A stretch of DNA of 64,000 bases from Shewanella woodyi ATCC 51908 (lineage in GTDB: Bacteria > Pseudomonadota > Gammaproteobacteria > Enterobacterales > Shewanellaceae). Position numbers and translations under genes: made by a program. The stretch covers positions 4,030,001 through 4,094,000 of the forward strand of contig NC_010506.1 of NCBI RefSeq assembly GCF_000019525.1, given 5' to 3'. This document shows, piece by piece, positions 17,145 to 25,017 of this stretch (the first letter of the stretch is position 1; each line of letters starts with the position of its first letter). Below the pieces are notes generated by a model. The model was not told the DNA's origin and searched no databases. It was given only the letters and a program-made list of their open reading frames with translations.

Positions 17145-18012
17145 TTAAGCGAGACAACATCTCCGTTAACGTGAGCTGATAAGCCTTCAGGTTAAATGTA
17201 CCAATATGAGATGCACTGACGGCAAAACGGTACTCTTCGCTTAGTCTCCCCAAGAAGAGGCACCAAGTATCAGCTGCACACTTATCTCCCTCCTCCCGGA
17301 CTAGGTATAGCTCAATACCATCAAACAACACACACTCAACCGCAGGGTTATTTAGCTTACTCACCTCTATCTTTTGTTTAGTCGCCCTAGCGAAGTCAAA
17401 ATAAAATGACTTAAGAGAGAGGGCTAAACCTAGACCTTTGGCTTTAATATAGGACTCTTTTAAGGCCCAAAGATCAAAAAATCGCTGTCGCTGAGAGGAC
17501 TCAGGCAAAGAGAGAAGCTCATCGGTTTCACTCTGGGTAAAGTAGTGGTTTAAAATAGGATAAATATTGGTTGAGTCTCTATTACGCTCAATGTCGACCC
17601 CTAACTCAATAGAAGCTCTCTCCCCACCACTTAATCCCAATTGACCTTGGTATACAGCAACCACCAGCCAGTCACCACTGTGGCTAATGTTAAACTTCAA
17701 CCCGCTTAATAGCGCCTGCTCTGTGATTAAATCAGGTTTACCTTTCTCGCCATATTCAAACTGCCACTCACTAGGTGAGAGTGTTACATCACCTGAACGC
17801 GTTAGTGATAAAATCCCTCTCAAGTACCCCCTTACCACCAAGGCTTTATCGCGAGCATCCGCTTGAACGTAGCGTGAAACTTTAGTGAGTTCATCTTCAG
17901 GTAACCAGCTGCGTATCAACTCAGCTTCATCTGGGCCTATCGCCTCAGTTGCTAACGGACAAAAATAGAGAGTGACTTCCGGTGAGGGAGACAGGGTGGG
18001 AATAGGTGACAA
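17140..18012 (-). CDS. Sfp-type 4'-phosphopantetheinyl transferase
   Basis: Transfers the phosphopantetheine arm of CoA to a carrier-protein serine. The 290 residues have the two-lobed Sfp layout: an ISHSGDWLVVAV motif (about 105-116), the Mg-binding GVDIERNRD (about 137-145), and FDLWALKESYIKAKGLG (about 183-199). Sfp-type enzymes activate polyketide, peptide or polyunsaturated fatty acid synthases. In Shewanella a PfaE enzyme of this kind serves EPA synthesis, but no pfa genes are in view, so no symbol is given. The only start found is a TTG at 18012, so the N-terminus is uncertain. Confidence 0.85.
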   Translation of the reverse strand: MSPIPTLSPSPEVTLYFCPLATEAIGPDEAELIRSWLPEDELTKVSRYVQADARDKALVVRGYLRGILSLTRSGDVTLSPSEWQFEYGEKGKPDLITEQALLSGLKFNISHSGDWLVVAVYQGQLGLSGGERASIELGVDIERNRDSTNIYPILNHYFTQSETDELLSLPESSQRQRFFDLWALKESYIKAKGLGLALSLKSFYFDFARATKQKIEVSKLNNPAVECVLFDGIELYLVREEGDKCAADTWCLFLGRLSEEYRFAVSASHIGTFNLKAYQLTLTEMLSRLK

Positions 18013-18086
18013 GTGAGCTCCGCGTACTTCTGAAGATAAACAAGAGCCGATAGTAGCAGAGCCAAGAGGTTTAGATAAGTAAACTT

Positions 18087-18167
18087 ATACCAATCAGTAT
18101 AAGGAAGCGAACTACTCAGTGTGGCTTTTGATAAACTAACTCAAAACGAAAAATACAATTGGTATTA
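18087..18167. repeat. Short MITE-like remnant
   Basis: About 80 bp bounded by ATACCAATCAGTATAA on the left and CAATTGGTAT on the right, the same ends as the larger repeats but with almost no interior. Its right end joins the TAA stop of the globin gene. Confidence 0.6.
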
Positions 18168-18581
18168 CTCCACATCATAAATATGCTTCATAAACTCAAT
18201 CCCCGGCGCCATAGTGATCCGCCAGGCAACCGCACACTCATTGTTATACTTAGGATAGATCTTCTCCAGAGCGGCAAGCACTGAGTTAACAAAAACCGCA
18301 TAGAGTTCAGAGTCCACATGAAATTTATCTTTATGATCTATTGCCAACTTAACCAGCTGCTCATCGGCAATTTTAGTCACAAAAAAACAGATGATAAAGC
18401 CAAAAGATTCTCTCACCATCTCATTCTGCTTGGCCATATTGGTATGTTTAAACGCCGCTTTAACTTGAGGACTACTGCTGACAAATATTTCATAAAATGT
18501 ACTAAAAAACAGCTCTTCATTACGCAGAACGAAATCATAACTGTCGTTAAATATTTCACTAAAATCAATATTATTACTCAT
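18165..18581 (-). CDS. Bacterial globin-like heme protein
   Basis: A 138-residue single-domain globin from the ATG at 18581; the longer TTG/GTG-type start at 18602 is less likely. The helical pattern and a likely proximal histidine in KLAIDHKDKFHV (about residue 80-91) fit the bacterial haemoglobin (Vgb/flavohaemoglobin heme-domain-like) or sensor-globin families. The E-helix position has FGFIICFFV, with no clear distal glutamine. It has no reductase or output domain. Role could be oxygen or NO binding. The TAA stop is joined to a MITE-like end (TAATACC). Confidence 0.65.
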   Translation of the reverse strand: MSNNIDFSEIFNDSYDFVLRNEELFFSTFYEIFVSSSPQVKAAFKHTNMAKQNEMVRESFGFIICFFVTKIADEQLVKLAIDHKDKFHVDSELYAVFVNSVLAALEKIYPKYNNECAVAWRITMAPGIEFMKHIYDVE

Positions 18582-18673
18582 AGTAAACCTTATAGAGTCC
18601 ATTCATCACTTCACTGATATATAAATCATAGTTGAAGCTTGGCTTCATAATTGATCCTAAGAAATTTTTTTAC

Positions 18674-18704
18674 AAAAAAAAGCCACCGAATTATCGGTGG
18701 CTTT
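18674..18704 (-). terminator. Terminator of hpf-like gene
   Basis: On the minus strand, a perfect stem AAAGCCACCGA/TCGGTGGCTTT is followed by TTTTT. It separates the hibernation factor from the globin gene. Confidence 0.88.
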
Positions 18705-18758
18705 AAATTTTTATCTTTTACCTAGGTAGCAATAAGATAAAGCTAACGCATCATTGAC

Positions 18759-19115
18759 TTAAACCAGTTTCATCTCTTGAATGATCTCATGAGCAATCTC
18801 TGGAGTCGTGCTTACAGGCTTCTCATGCTTATCGGCTTTTAATTGCCCTTTACGATGTTTAAGCGCTGCATCTAGCTTTTTGGCTGCTGAAGCAATGGCT
18901 GGGAACATGATTTCATTTGTTCCTGAAGCTGAAATTCGGCTACCTTCATAATTGGTACGCAACTCAACCTGATGCTCACCGTGTTCTTTTGAAATGATAA
19001 CATCTAGCGAGATTAACGACGGGAAATGAGTTGCGATTTTAGAAAACTTGTCGTTCACATGCTCTTTGATTGAATCGGTTACATCAACGTGGTGACCTGA
19101 AAGATTTATTTTCAT
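18759..19115 (-). CDS. Ribosome hibernation promoting factor (HPF/RaiA family)
   Basis: Binds the 30S decoding region and inactivates ribosomes in stationary phase or cold. The 118-residue protein is of the short type, with the family fold: MKINLSGHHVDVTDSIKEHV, KFSKIATHFPSLISLDVI and the basic KKLDAALKHRKGQLKADKH segment near 80-98. The C-terminal extension (about 100-118) is longer than in E. coli HPF (95 residues) and nearer to RaiA/YfiA in length, so the precise paralogue is left open. Strong terminator downstream; monocistronic. Confidence 0.88.
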   Translation of the reverse strand: MKINLSGHHVDVTDSIKEHVNDKFSKIATHFPSLISLDVIISKEHGEHQVELRTNYEGSRISASGTNEIMFPAIASAAKKLDAALKHRKGQLKADKHEKPVSTTPEIAHEIIQEMKLV

Positions 19116-19706
19116 AGGTTTTCCTTTTAAGAATTACTTCAATAATAGAGCTTGGGGCTGAGACGGGAAAACACAAGGGGGCATGTAAAAGAATTTACTT
19201 AGTCACTTTTGCCGCACACTTAATATATTTCTACCCTTTACTATCAGTCCTTTATAACTCTGTATCCATTCTAACGATGACATATAAATGTTAGCAATAT
19301 GGCCAACATATTAGCCTGTCTTACTGTTCACAGTCCCCAATCTGTACACAAATATAGATAAGCTGCGTCATAGACTATCAAACTAGCTGACTTAATATTT
19401 ACTCCTCAAATACCACAAAAGCAAGCCTCTACTATATTCAATGTCCAAAATTAAGACGAAACTAAGGTAATCGTCATAAAAATGAGCTAAATGCAGAAAA
19501 TTTTGTCAATAAAAAGTACTAAATTTAATCTACATGATAAGCATAAGCCAAAATGAACACTCTCGATATGAGATGCAGCTCTCATCTCCTCAAATTTACA
19601 GATTAAATCTAAATAAAAACCGTTCTCATTATCAAAAGTTCATGTAAAATCCCCCTATTCTTGCTTTCAATACCTGCTAAGCACGACTCTTTAGGACCTT
19701 AAAACT
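19116..19706. other. Divergent regulatory region between hpf-like and iron operon
   Basis: No gene seen in 590 bp of A+T-rich sequence. The right end holds a Fur-like box (19615-19633) and presumably the promoter of the DUF3649 operon. The left end should hold the hibernation-factor promoter. No hairpin typical of an sRNA or riboswitch was recognised. Confidence 0.5.
19615..19633. promoter_or_regulatory. Probable Fur box
   Basis: The minus strand reads GATAATGAGAACGGTTTTT. Its left half fits the Fur consensus GATAATGATAATCATTATC well and its right half poorly. The position about 75-90 bp before the first gene of an iron-type operon supports it. Confidence 0.55.
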
Positions 19707-20006
19707 GTGGCATTCGTTAATTTAAAGTGGCCAGAACTGTTATCAAAACCTAGCGTTGATATCTTCTCCCGCTCTCTCGCAGCTATCTTTGGCGGCTACC
19801 TAGTTGCCGCAACGGCTTGTGGACTGCTCGCTTTAGCGCTACCACTTCCAGTAGCACAGAGTGTACTGACAGCCATGATGCTCTCTTTTGCTCTCTATAC
19901 CATCGCTGCATTATGGGCTTTCAGCGTCAAAAGGAGCCGACAGGCTTGGCGTGATCTCTTATGTATTAGCACACTGTTTTACCTTCTTATTTTACTTTTA
20001 GGTTAA
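19707..20006 (+). CDS. DUF3649 family membrane protein
   Basis: A 99-residue inner-membrane protein with three hydrophobic segments (about 25-45, 52-72, 82-98) and the family motif FGGYLVAATACGLLALALPL. Starts at a GTG with AGGA upstream. In gammaproteobacteria this family sits in front of a PepSY transmembrane protein and a DUF3325 protein in iron-regulated operons, exactly as here. Likely an accessory of siderophore or ferric-iron reduction at the inner membrane; biochemical function not established. Confidence 0.82.
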   Translation: MAFVNLKWPELLSKPSVDIFSRSLAAIFGGYLVAATACGLLALALPLPVAQSVLTAMMLSFALYTIAALWAFSVKRSRQAWRDLLCISTLFYLLILLLG

Positions 20007-20009
20007 CCC

Positions 20010-21635
20010 ATGAAAGAGACTTTTTTCCGCACCATGACCTGGCTACATACTTGGGTCGGCCTACTGGTCTGCTGGGTATTGCTATTGGTGTTTTTCGCTG
20101 GAACCCTTAGTTACTACCGTTATGAGATCTCCCTATGGACTCAACCTGAGCTACATAAAGAGGTCTTTCAAGATTACGAGAAGAGTCAGATCAAGGCTCA
20201 ACTTACACAGGCACAAGCCTATCTTGCCCAACATGCCAGTGATACAAAAGACTGGCGAATTAATTTCCCCACGGAGCGTAAGCCTTACCTCAGTTATGGC
20301 TGGCAAACACAACCAGAGCCAGGTCAGCGCCGCGGGAAGTTTATTGAGCATATCGTTAAAACCGACGGTAAAGGGATCATCACAGATACTCGCGACTCCC
20401 GCGGTGGACATTTCTTCTATCGATTACATTTCGATCTACACTACATGCCCGCCAACATCGCACGTTGGATAGTCGGCTTCTGCACCATGTTTATGCTACT
20501 GGCCTTAATCAGTGGCATAGTGATCCATAAACGTATCTTTAAAGACTTCTTTAGTTTCAGACGTAACAAAGGCAGCCGTTCATGGTTAGATGCTCACAAC
20601 GTCAGCTCTGTATTGGCACTTCCCTATCACTTAATGATCACCTACACAGGTCTTATCACCTTAATGTTGATCTATATGCCCTGGGGCATACTGACAGCCT
20701 ATGATGGAGATGCTCGCGCTTTTCGTGCAGAGCTCAAACCTAGCCGTGTACAGGTAAAACCCGCTGATATACCAGCAGATATGATACAGATAGACACTCT
20801 GCTACCTAAGGTGAAAGATTTTTGGGGAGATGTTCCACTCAAACAGGTTGTTATCAGTAACCTTAATGACAAGAACAGCAGAATCAGTTTCTATCAAAAT
20901 ACACAACAGTCAGTAACAGATAAACGAGTCCCACTTATTTTCAGTGGCACTGACGGTAAGCTGCTCAGTGATACACCTGTCACGCCATCAGCAACTCATG
21001 TCACCCATGATACCTTGATGTCTCTACATACAGCGCGGTTTGCCGAACCTGTGCTCAGAGCATTTTTCTTCATCTGCGGCATTATGGGCTGCGCCATGAT
21101 AGCTACCGGCACCCTTTTATGGGCAATAAAAATACGTCAAAAACAGCAGAAAAGGATTAAAGATGGCGCCAAAGCGACACTAGGCTTACGTTTGGTTGAG
21201 GGGTTAAACCTAACCTTTATCGCAGGACTTCCTCTTGCCACCTGCAGCTTTTTCTACGCTAACCGCATTTTAGCTAAAACCATGGAGAACCGAGCTCAAT
21301 GGGAGATAAATAGCTTCTTTATTGCCCTAGCACTTGTCGCGCTATTAGCCTGCTTTAACCGAGGGCAAACTAGCTGGCGCTTAGTATTACGTCTATCAGC
21401 AGCAGGCCTCATCGCCATTCCAGTACTTAACGCATTAACCTCAAATAGCCATTTGATAAGTAACATCACCGGGCAACAGTGGGCGTTAGTTGGGTTCGAT
21501 CTTATCTGTATGTTATTTGGTGGCGCACTTTGGTTTGCTTCAAACAAGCTTAGGCATACAACTAACCTCGCTAAGGTAAACCGACCAGCTAAACAGGATT
21601 CTCACCTTTCACAAACAGTTAAAGAGGGAGCATAA
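20010..21635 (+). CDS. PepSY-associated transmembrane protein, iron-uptake type
   Basis: An inner-membrane protein of 541 residues with an N-terminal helix (about 13-33), a large periplasmic segment, a helix pair near 150-175 and 205-230, a second periplasmic part, and four or more helices in the last 200 residues. Conserved histidines lie at the membrane boundary (TWLHTWVG, HFDLHYMP, LALPYHLM, SLHTARF), as in PepSY-TM proteins thought to pass electrons for reduction of ferric siderophores. It follows the DUF3649 gene by 3 bp and abuts the DUF3325 gene, so all three form one transcription unit. Confidence 0.85.
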   Translation: MKETFFRTMTWLHTWVGLLVCWVLLLVFFAGTLSYYRYEISLWTQPELHKEVFQDYEKSQIKAQLTQAQAYLAQHASDTKDWRINFPTERKPYLSYGWQTQPEPGQRRGKFIEHIVKTDGKGIITDTRDSRGGHFFYRLHFDLHYMPANIARWIVGFCTMFMLLALISGIVIHKRIFKDFFSFRRNKGSRSWLDAHNVSSVLALPYHLMITYTGLITLMLIYMPWGILTAYDGDARAFRAELKPSRVQVKPADIPADMIQIDTLLPKVKDFWGDVPLKQVVISNLNDKNSRISFYQNTQQSVTDKRVPLIFSGTDGKLLSDTPVTPSATHVTHDTLMSLHTARFAEPVLRAFFFICGIMGCAMIATGTLLWAIKIRQKQQKRIKDGAKATLGLRLVEGLNLTFIAGLPLATCSFFYANRILAKTMENRAQWEINSFFIALALVALLACFNRGQTSWRLVLRLSAAGLIAIPVLNALTSNSHLISNITGQQWALVGFDLICMLFGGALWFASNKLRHTTNLAKVNRPAKQDSHLSQTVKEGA

Positions 21636-21983
21636 GTGATGATATCAAACTCAATGACACTTAGCTTATTGACCTTTAGTTACCTAGCGCTAGGCTGTAT
21701 GGCACTGGCGATGTTCTCTCACTTTCGTGATAGTTTTAAGCGCTCACCAACTCCAGCTCAAAGCCGAGGACTTTACTGGATAGGTTGGGGGATCCTCGCT
21801 CTGTGTTATTACCTAGGCATTCGTTATCTAGGTTTTGCCTATGGCAGTATTCTGTTTACGGGGATTTTATCCTTTGCGGGGCTCTTAGTTATTTTAACCG
21901 CGAGCTACCAGCCTAAACACCTCCCTCACCTAATGGCAGGCTCCAGCTCTCTGGGTGTCGCACTCATGTTTATGGGTTCGTGA
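21636..21983 (+). CDS. DUF3325 family membrane protein
   Basis: A 115-residue membrane protein with three to four helices (about 10-28, 47-64, 68-88, 98-112). The cytoplasmic loop contains SHFRDSFKRSPTPAQSRGLY. Start is the GTG at 21636, directly after the PepSY stop, or the ATG one codon later. It is the third gene of the conserved DUF3649-PepSY-DUF3325 operon, and a terminator follows. Its role is presumed to be in the same iron-related membrane complex. Confidence 0.8.
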   Translation: MMISNSMTLSLLTFSYLALGCMALAMFSHFRDSFKRSPTPAQSRGLYWIGWGILALCYYLGIRYLGFAYGSILFTGILSFAGLLVILTASYQPKHLPHLMAGSSSLGVALMFMGS

Positions 21984-21993
21984 TAATCCAAAT

Positions 21994-22025
21994 ATAGAAA
22001 AGCCGCACTATTGCGGCTTTTCTAT
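21994..22025. terminator. Terminator after the DUF3325 gene
   Basis: A stem ATAGAAAAGCCGCA/TGCGGCTTTTCTAT with a 4-nt loop, symmetric enough to serve both the iron operon and the convergent cupredoxin-like gene. Confidence 0.85.
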
Positions 22026-22074
22026 GCTTTCCAACAGATAAGTGAGAAATAAATTACCCGTTTTCTCGGTCAAG

Positions 22075-22452
22075 TTAACCTTGGATACCGTCAATATCGT
22101 ACCAAGGCGTTGGGTTGATTGGGCAGCGAAAGCGAACGCCTTCAGATGTCACGTTAATCACATCACTTTTTAAGGTTTCGCCAGGCTCTAGAGGAAACAT
22201 ATCCAACGCTTCATGAGTGGTAAAATTTTGTAATTGAAAACCGACAAGCTTGCCAGCCTTATTGGTAATGATAAATTGATACTTACCTGGTTTCAGCGAT
22301 GCTAATGTATCCCTTGCTGAAAAATGACCTCCATGTTGATCGAGATAGATCTCAACGACACCATCAGCGTTTTTCTCAGGGGTTGCAGCAAACACATTTA
22401 AGCTCAAGACTAACGCAGTAAGGGTAATAAATTGCAGAACTAATTTTTTCAT
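22075..22452 (-). CDS. Small periplasmic cupredoxin-like protein
   Basis: A 125-residue exported protein: signal peptide ending at NVFAA (about residue 23), then a single beta-sandwich-like domain. The segment SLKPGKYQFIITNKAGKLVGFQL resembles cupredoxin-type domains associated with iron or copper handling. Candidate metal ligands are H40 and H43 (QHGGHF), H80 in TTHEAL and the single cysteine in RFRCPINP. A full canonical C-H-M copper site is not obvious, so metal binding is inferred only. It lies convergent to the Fur-type operon. Confidence 0.55.
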   Translation of the reverse strand: MKKLVLQFITLTALVLSLNVFAATPEKNADGVVEIYLDQHGGHFSARDTLASLKPGKYQFIITNKAGKLVGFQLQNFTTHEALDMFPLEPGETLKSDVINVTSEGVRFRCPINPTPWYDIDGIQG

Positions 22453-22597
22453 TTTCTATTCCTAAAGTATGGCTGTTTAATTCCTGTTTAGAATAAGAAA
22501 AACATAGAGTTTGCGGTATGCCTATGAGTCTAGAGTTTATGTCTGAAGAGCTATTTATACTGATTGGTATTTAATTAACGGAGCAATGAAGGAAACA

Positions 22598-23491
22598 ATG
22601 TCAGCATTAAACGGATTACTCTCCTCTTTTCACCTCAATGCAACTATCTTTCACCGCTCACTCGTCTGCGATCCCTGGAGTACTGATACCTCAGGCTCAG
22701 GGCTTGCGAGCTTCCACCTCATCAGCTCAGGCAAAGCTTTTCTTTTTTGTGATGACTATCAAGCAGAGCCTTTAACGGCTGGCGATCTGGTGATCTTTCC
22801 CCATGACTCACCCCATATCATCAGCCATAGTCCTGATAAACAAACAGCAAAAGAAACTGACGGCTTTGTCGCTTACCCATTTAGCGACAACACGCCTCAC
22901 TCTGCTGGATTAATGTGTGGCTATTTCGACTTTAAAGAGGACAGTTCTCACCCTGTGATTGCCCAGCTTCCCTCCTGTATTTTGATAAAATCACAACAAA
23001 ACCAAGGCGTGTTAGCCAGTATCATTGAGAGCTTGATTTTAGAAGTGACACTTGGTGCTCAAGCCAGCGATATCATTCTCTCTCGCCTTTGTGAAGTCTT
23101 CTTTCTCAGCCTATTAAGGCAACTTTCTGCTGAAGATAACTCGCAAATGGGTCTTTTTCGCGCCCTACAGGATACTAAGATGGCGAAGGTTCTTCAGGCC
23201 ATAGATAGTAACTTAGCCGCGCCATGGGATCTGAACTCACTTGCTAATGTTGGTGGTTACTCCCGAGCCAGTTTCATCAACCACTTTAAAAACTATCTGG
23301 ACACCACACCGCAAGAATACCTCTCACAACTGAGGTTAACTAAAGCTAAGAAACAGCTTATTAGAGGTGATGCAGTATTAAAAGTTGCGTTAGATGTGGG
23401 TTATAGCAATGATGTATCATTTGCTAAGGCTTTTAAACGCTACTTTGGTTACGGACCAGGAGTATGCAGGGCTAACAGCAGTTCCAGTTAA
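22598..23491 (+). CDS. AraC family transcriptional regulator
   Basis: A 297-residue regulator; the ATG at 22598 has AAGGA at a good distance and is preferred over the ATG at 22586. The N-terminal cupin-like sensor (about 1-185, AraC cupin_6 type) contains GDLVIFPHDSPH. The C-terminal double helix-turn-helix (about 195-292) shows WDLNSLANVGGYSRASFINH and VALDVGYSNDVSFAKAFKRY. It is followed 20 bp later by an OsmC gene in the same direction, which it probably regulates. Effector unknown. A lone MITE-like end (ATACTGATTGGTAT) sits just upstream at 22558-22571. Confidence 0.88.
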   Translation: MSALNGLLSSFHLNATIFHRSLVCDPWSTDTSGSGLASFHLISSGKAFLFCDDYQAEPLTAGDLVIFPHDSPHIISHSPDKQTAKETDGFVAYPFSDNTPHSAGLMCGYFDFKEDSSHPVIAQLPSCILIKSQQNQGVLASIIESLILEVTLGAQASDIILSRLCEVFFLSLLRQLSAEDNSQMGLFRALQDTKMAKVLQAIDSNLAAPWDLNSLANVGGYSRASFINHFKNYLDTTPQEYLSQLRLTKAKKQLIRGDAVLKVALDVGYSNDVSFAKAFKRYFGYGPGVCRANSSSS

Positions 23492-23511
23492 TCAGACATT
23501 AAGGAGTCGTC

Positions 23512-23952
23512 ATGAGCTTCTCAGTTATCACCCAATGGAACACTCAAGCGAGCATTGAGGGTGAGTTTAATCGAGACCACAGCGTAACATTTGGGAGCGG
23601 ACAAACAGTTCAGGCTTCATCAGCCCCTGAATATAAAGGCAACCAGGAGAGGGTCAATCCGGAGGAGCAGTTACTTGCAGCACTCTCATCCTGCCATATG
23701 CTCACTTTCCTCACCATCGCACACCTAAAGCGTTTACCAGTACAAACTTATACCGATAACGCCAGTGCCATCTTAGGAAAAAATGCAGCAGGAAAAATAG
23801 CAATTGTAAAGTTAGTATTAAAACCGGAGATCGTCTTCCAATCAGGCGTCGATGTCTCAGCTGAAGTATTAGAAAAAATCCACGAAAAAGCGCACGCAAA
23901 CTGTTTTATCGCCAATAGCCTCTCATCTGAGATAGAGGTTATCTATTCATAG
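23512..23952 (+). CDS. OsmC family peroxidase-like protein
   Basis: A 146-residue OsmC/Ohr-family protein, normally a thiol-dependent reductase of organic hydroperoxides in the cytoplasm. The two conserved cysteines are visible: ALSSCHMLTF (about residue 62) and HANCFIANS (about residue 129). AAGGAG precedes the ATG at ideal spacing. It is the second gene of a pair with the AraC regulator. The sequence is closer to general OsmC-like proteins than to Ohr, so the physiological substrate is open. Confidence 0.88.
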   Translation: MSFSVITQWNTQASIEGEFNRDHSVTFGSGQTVQASSAPEYKGNQERVNPEEQLLAALSSCHMLTFLTIAHLKRLPVQTYTDNASAILGKNAAGKIAIVKLVLKPEIVFQSGVDVSAEVLEKIHEKAHANCFIANSLSSEIEVIYS

Positions 23953-23973
23953 CACAGAGCAAACTCCCCTACT

Positions 23974-25005
23974 CTAACCTTGAAACTTACTCTTAATCTC
24001 CAAAATATCATCGATACATGCGATAAAAAGCGTCACCAGGGAAGGGTCGAAATGTCGGCCCGACTCCTCTTTAAGCAGCCCCAACGCTTCATCAACACTC
24101 CATGCCTGCTTGTAGGGACGGATGCTAGTCAGTGCATCAAACACGTCTGCAATAGCAACGATGCGCCCCACCATAGGGATAGCTTCACCTTTTAATCCAT
24201 AAGGATAACCTGAGCCATCCCATTTTTCATGGTGTGATAGAGCAACAGTGCGCGCAATACTGAGCATCTCGGAGCTATCGTCACCTAAGATCTCGGCGCC
24301 AATCTCTGCATGGGTGAGCATCACTTGCCACTCATCCTCATCCAGTTTCCCCTGTTTTTGTAAAATCGAATCTGGAATACCTATCTTACCGACATCATGC
24401 ATTGGCGCTGCCACTCTTAATGTCTCGGCATCTTTCTCACTCATTCCGGTGGCTAAAGCCAGTACATAGGTGTAATGGCTCATGCGGATAACATGCATTC
24501 CAGTTTCGTTATCTTTATACTCGGCAGCTCGCCCTAGCCTTTGCACCACTTTTAACTGGTTATCAGATATCTCTTGAGTCTTCTCTAGCACCTTCCTATC
24601 AAGCTCACGGTTTTGATTATAGAGAGCTAAGTGTGTCTTCACTCTGGAAAGCACAATGGCTGGGCTGATAGGTTTACTGATGTAATCCACAGCCCCCAGC
24701 TCAAAACCTTTCACCTCATCCTCCTGAGCTATCTTAGCTGTAACAAAGATAATAGGGATATGACGAGTACTATGGTCCTCCTTTAACTGCCGACACACCT
24801 CATAACCATCAATACCGTCCATCATCACATCCAGTAAAATCAGATCAGGAGGCGAAGGCGAGCGGGTAATTTTCAGCGCGATCTCACCATTTCTTGCCAC
24901 TTTGACTTTATAAAGGTCGCGTAAAACACCTGCTAACACATCGATATTTTCCGGCGTATCATCAACCACCAGCACTGTCGCCTTCTCAACCATACTCTTA
25001 TCCAC
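23974..25005 (-). CDS. Response regulator with HD-GYP phosphodiesterase domain
   Basis: A two-component output protein expected to hydrolyse cyclic di-GMP. The receiver domain (about 8-125) has the acidic pocket VVDDTPEN and the phospho-acceptor aspartate in LLDVMMDGIDG (about residue 59). The HD-GYP domain (about 150-335) has HDVGKIGIPD, the HAEIGAEIL segment, HHEKWDGSGYPYGL and the DVFDALTS motif, so it looks catalytically intact. It starts 12 bp after the stop of the hybrid kinase, so the two form an operon and probably a phosphorelay. A GTG start at 25005 is used; an ATG four codons in is possible. Confidence 0.92.
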   Translation of the reverse strand: MDKSMVEKATVLVVDDTPENIDVLAGVLRDLYKVKVARNGEIALKITRSPSPPDLILLDVMMDGIDGYEVCRQLKEDHSTRHIPIIFVTAKIAQEDEVKGFELGAVDYISKPISPAIVLSRVKTHLALYNQNRELDRKVLEKTQEISDNQLKVVQRLGRAAEYKDNETGMHVIRMSHYTYVLALATGMSEKDAETLRVAAPMHDVGKIGIPDSILQKQGKLDEDEWQVMLTHAEIGAEILGDDSSEMLSIARTVALSHHEKWDGSGYPYGLKGEAIPMVGRIVAIADVFDALTSIRPYKQAWSVDEALGLLKEESGRHFDPSLVTLFIACIDDILEIKSKFQG

Positions 25006-25017
25006 TCTTGATATCCC

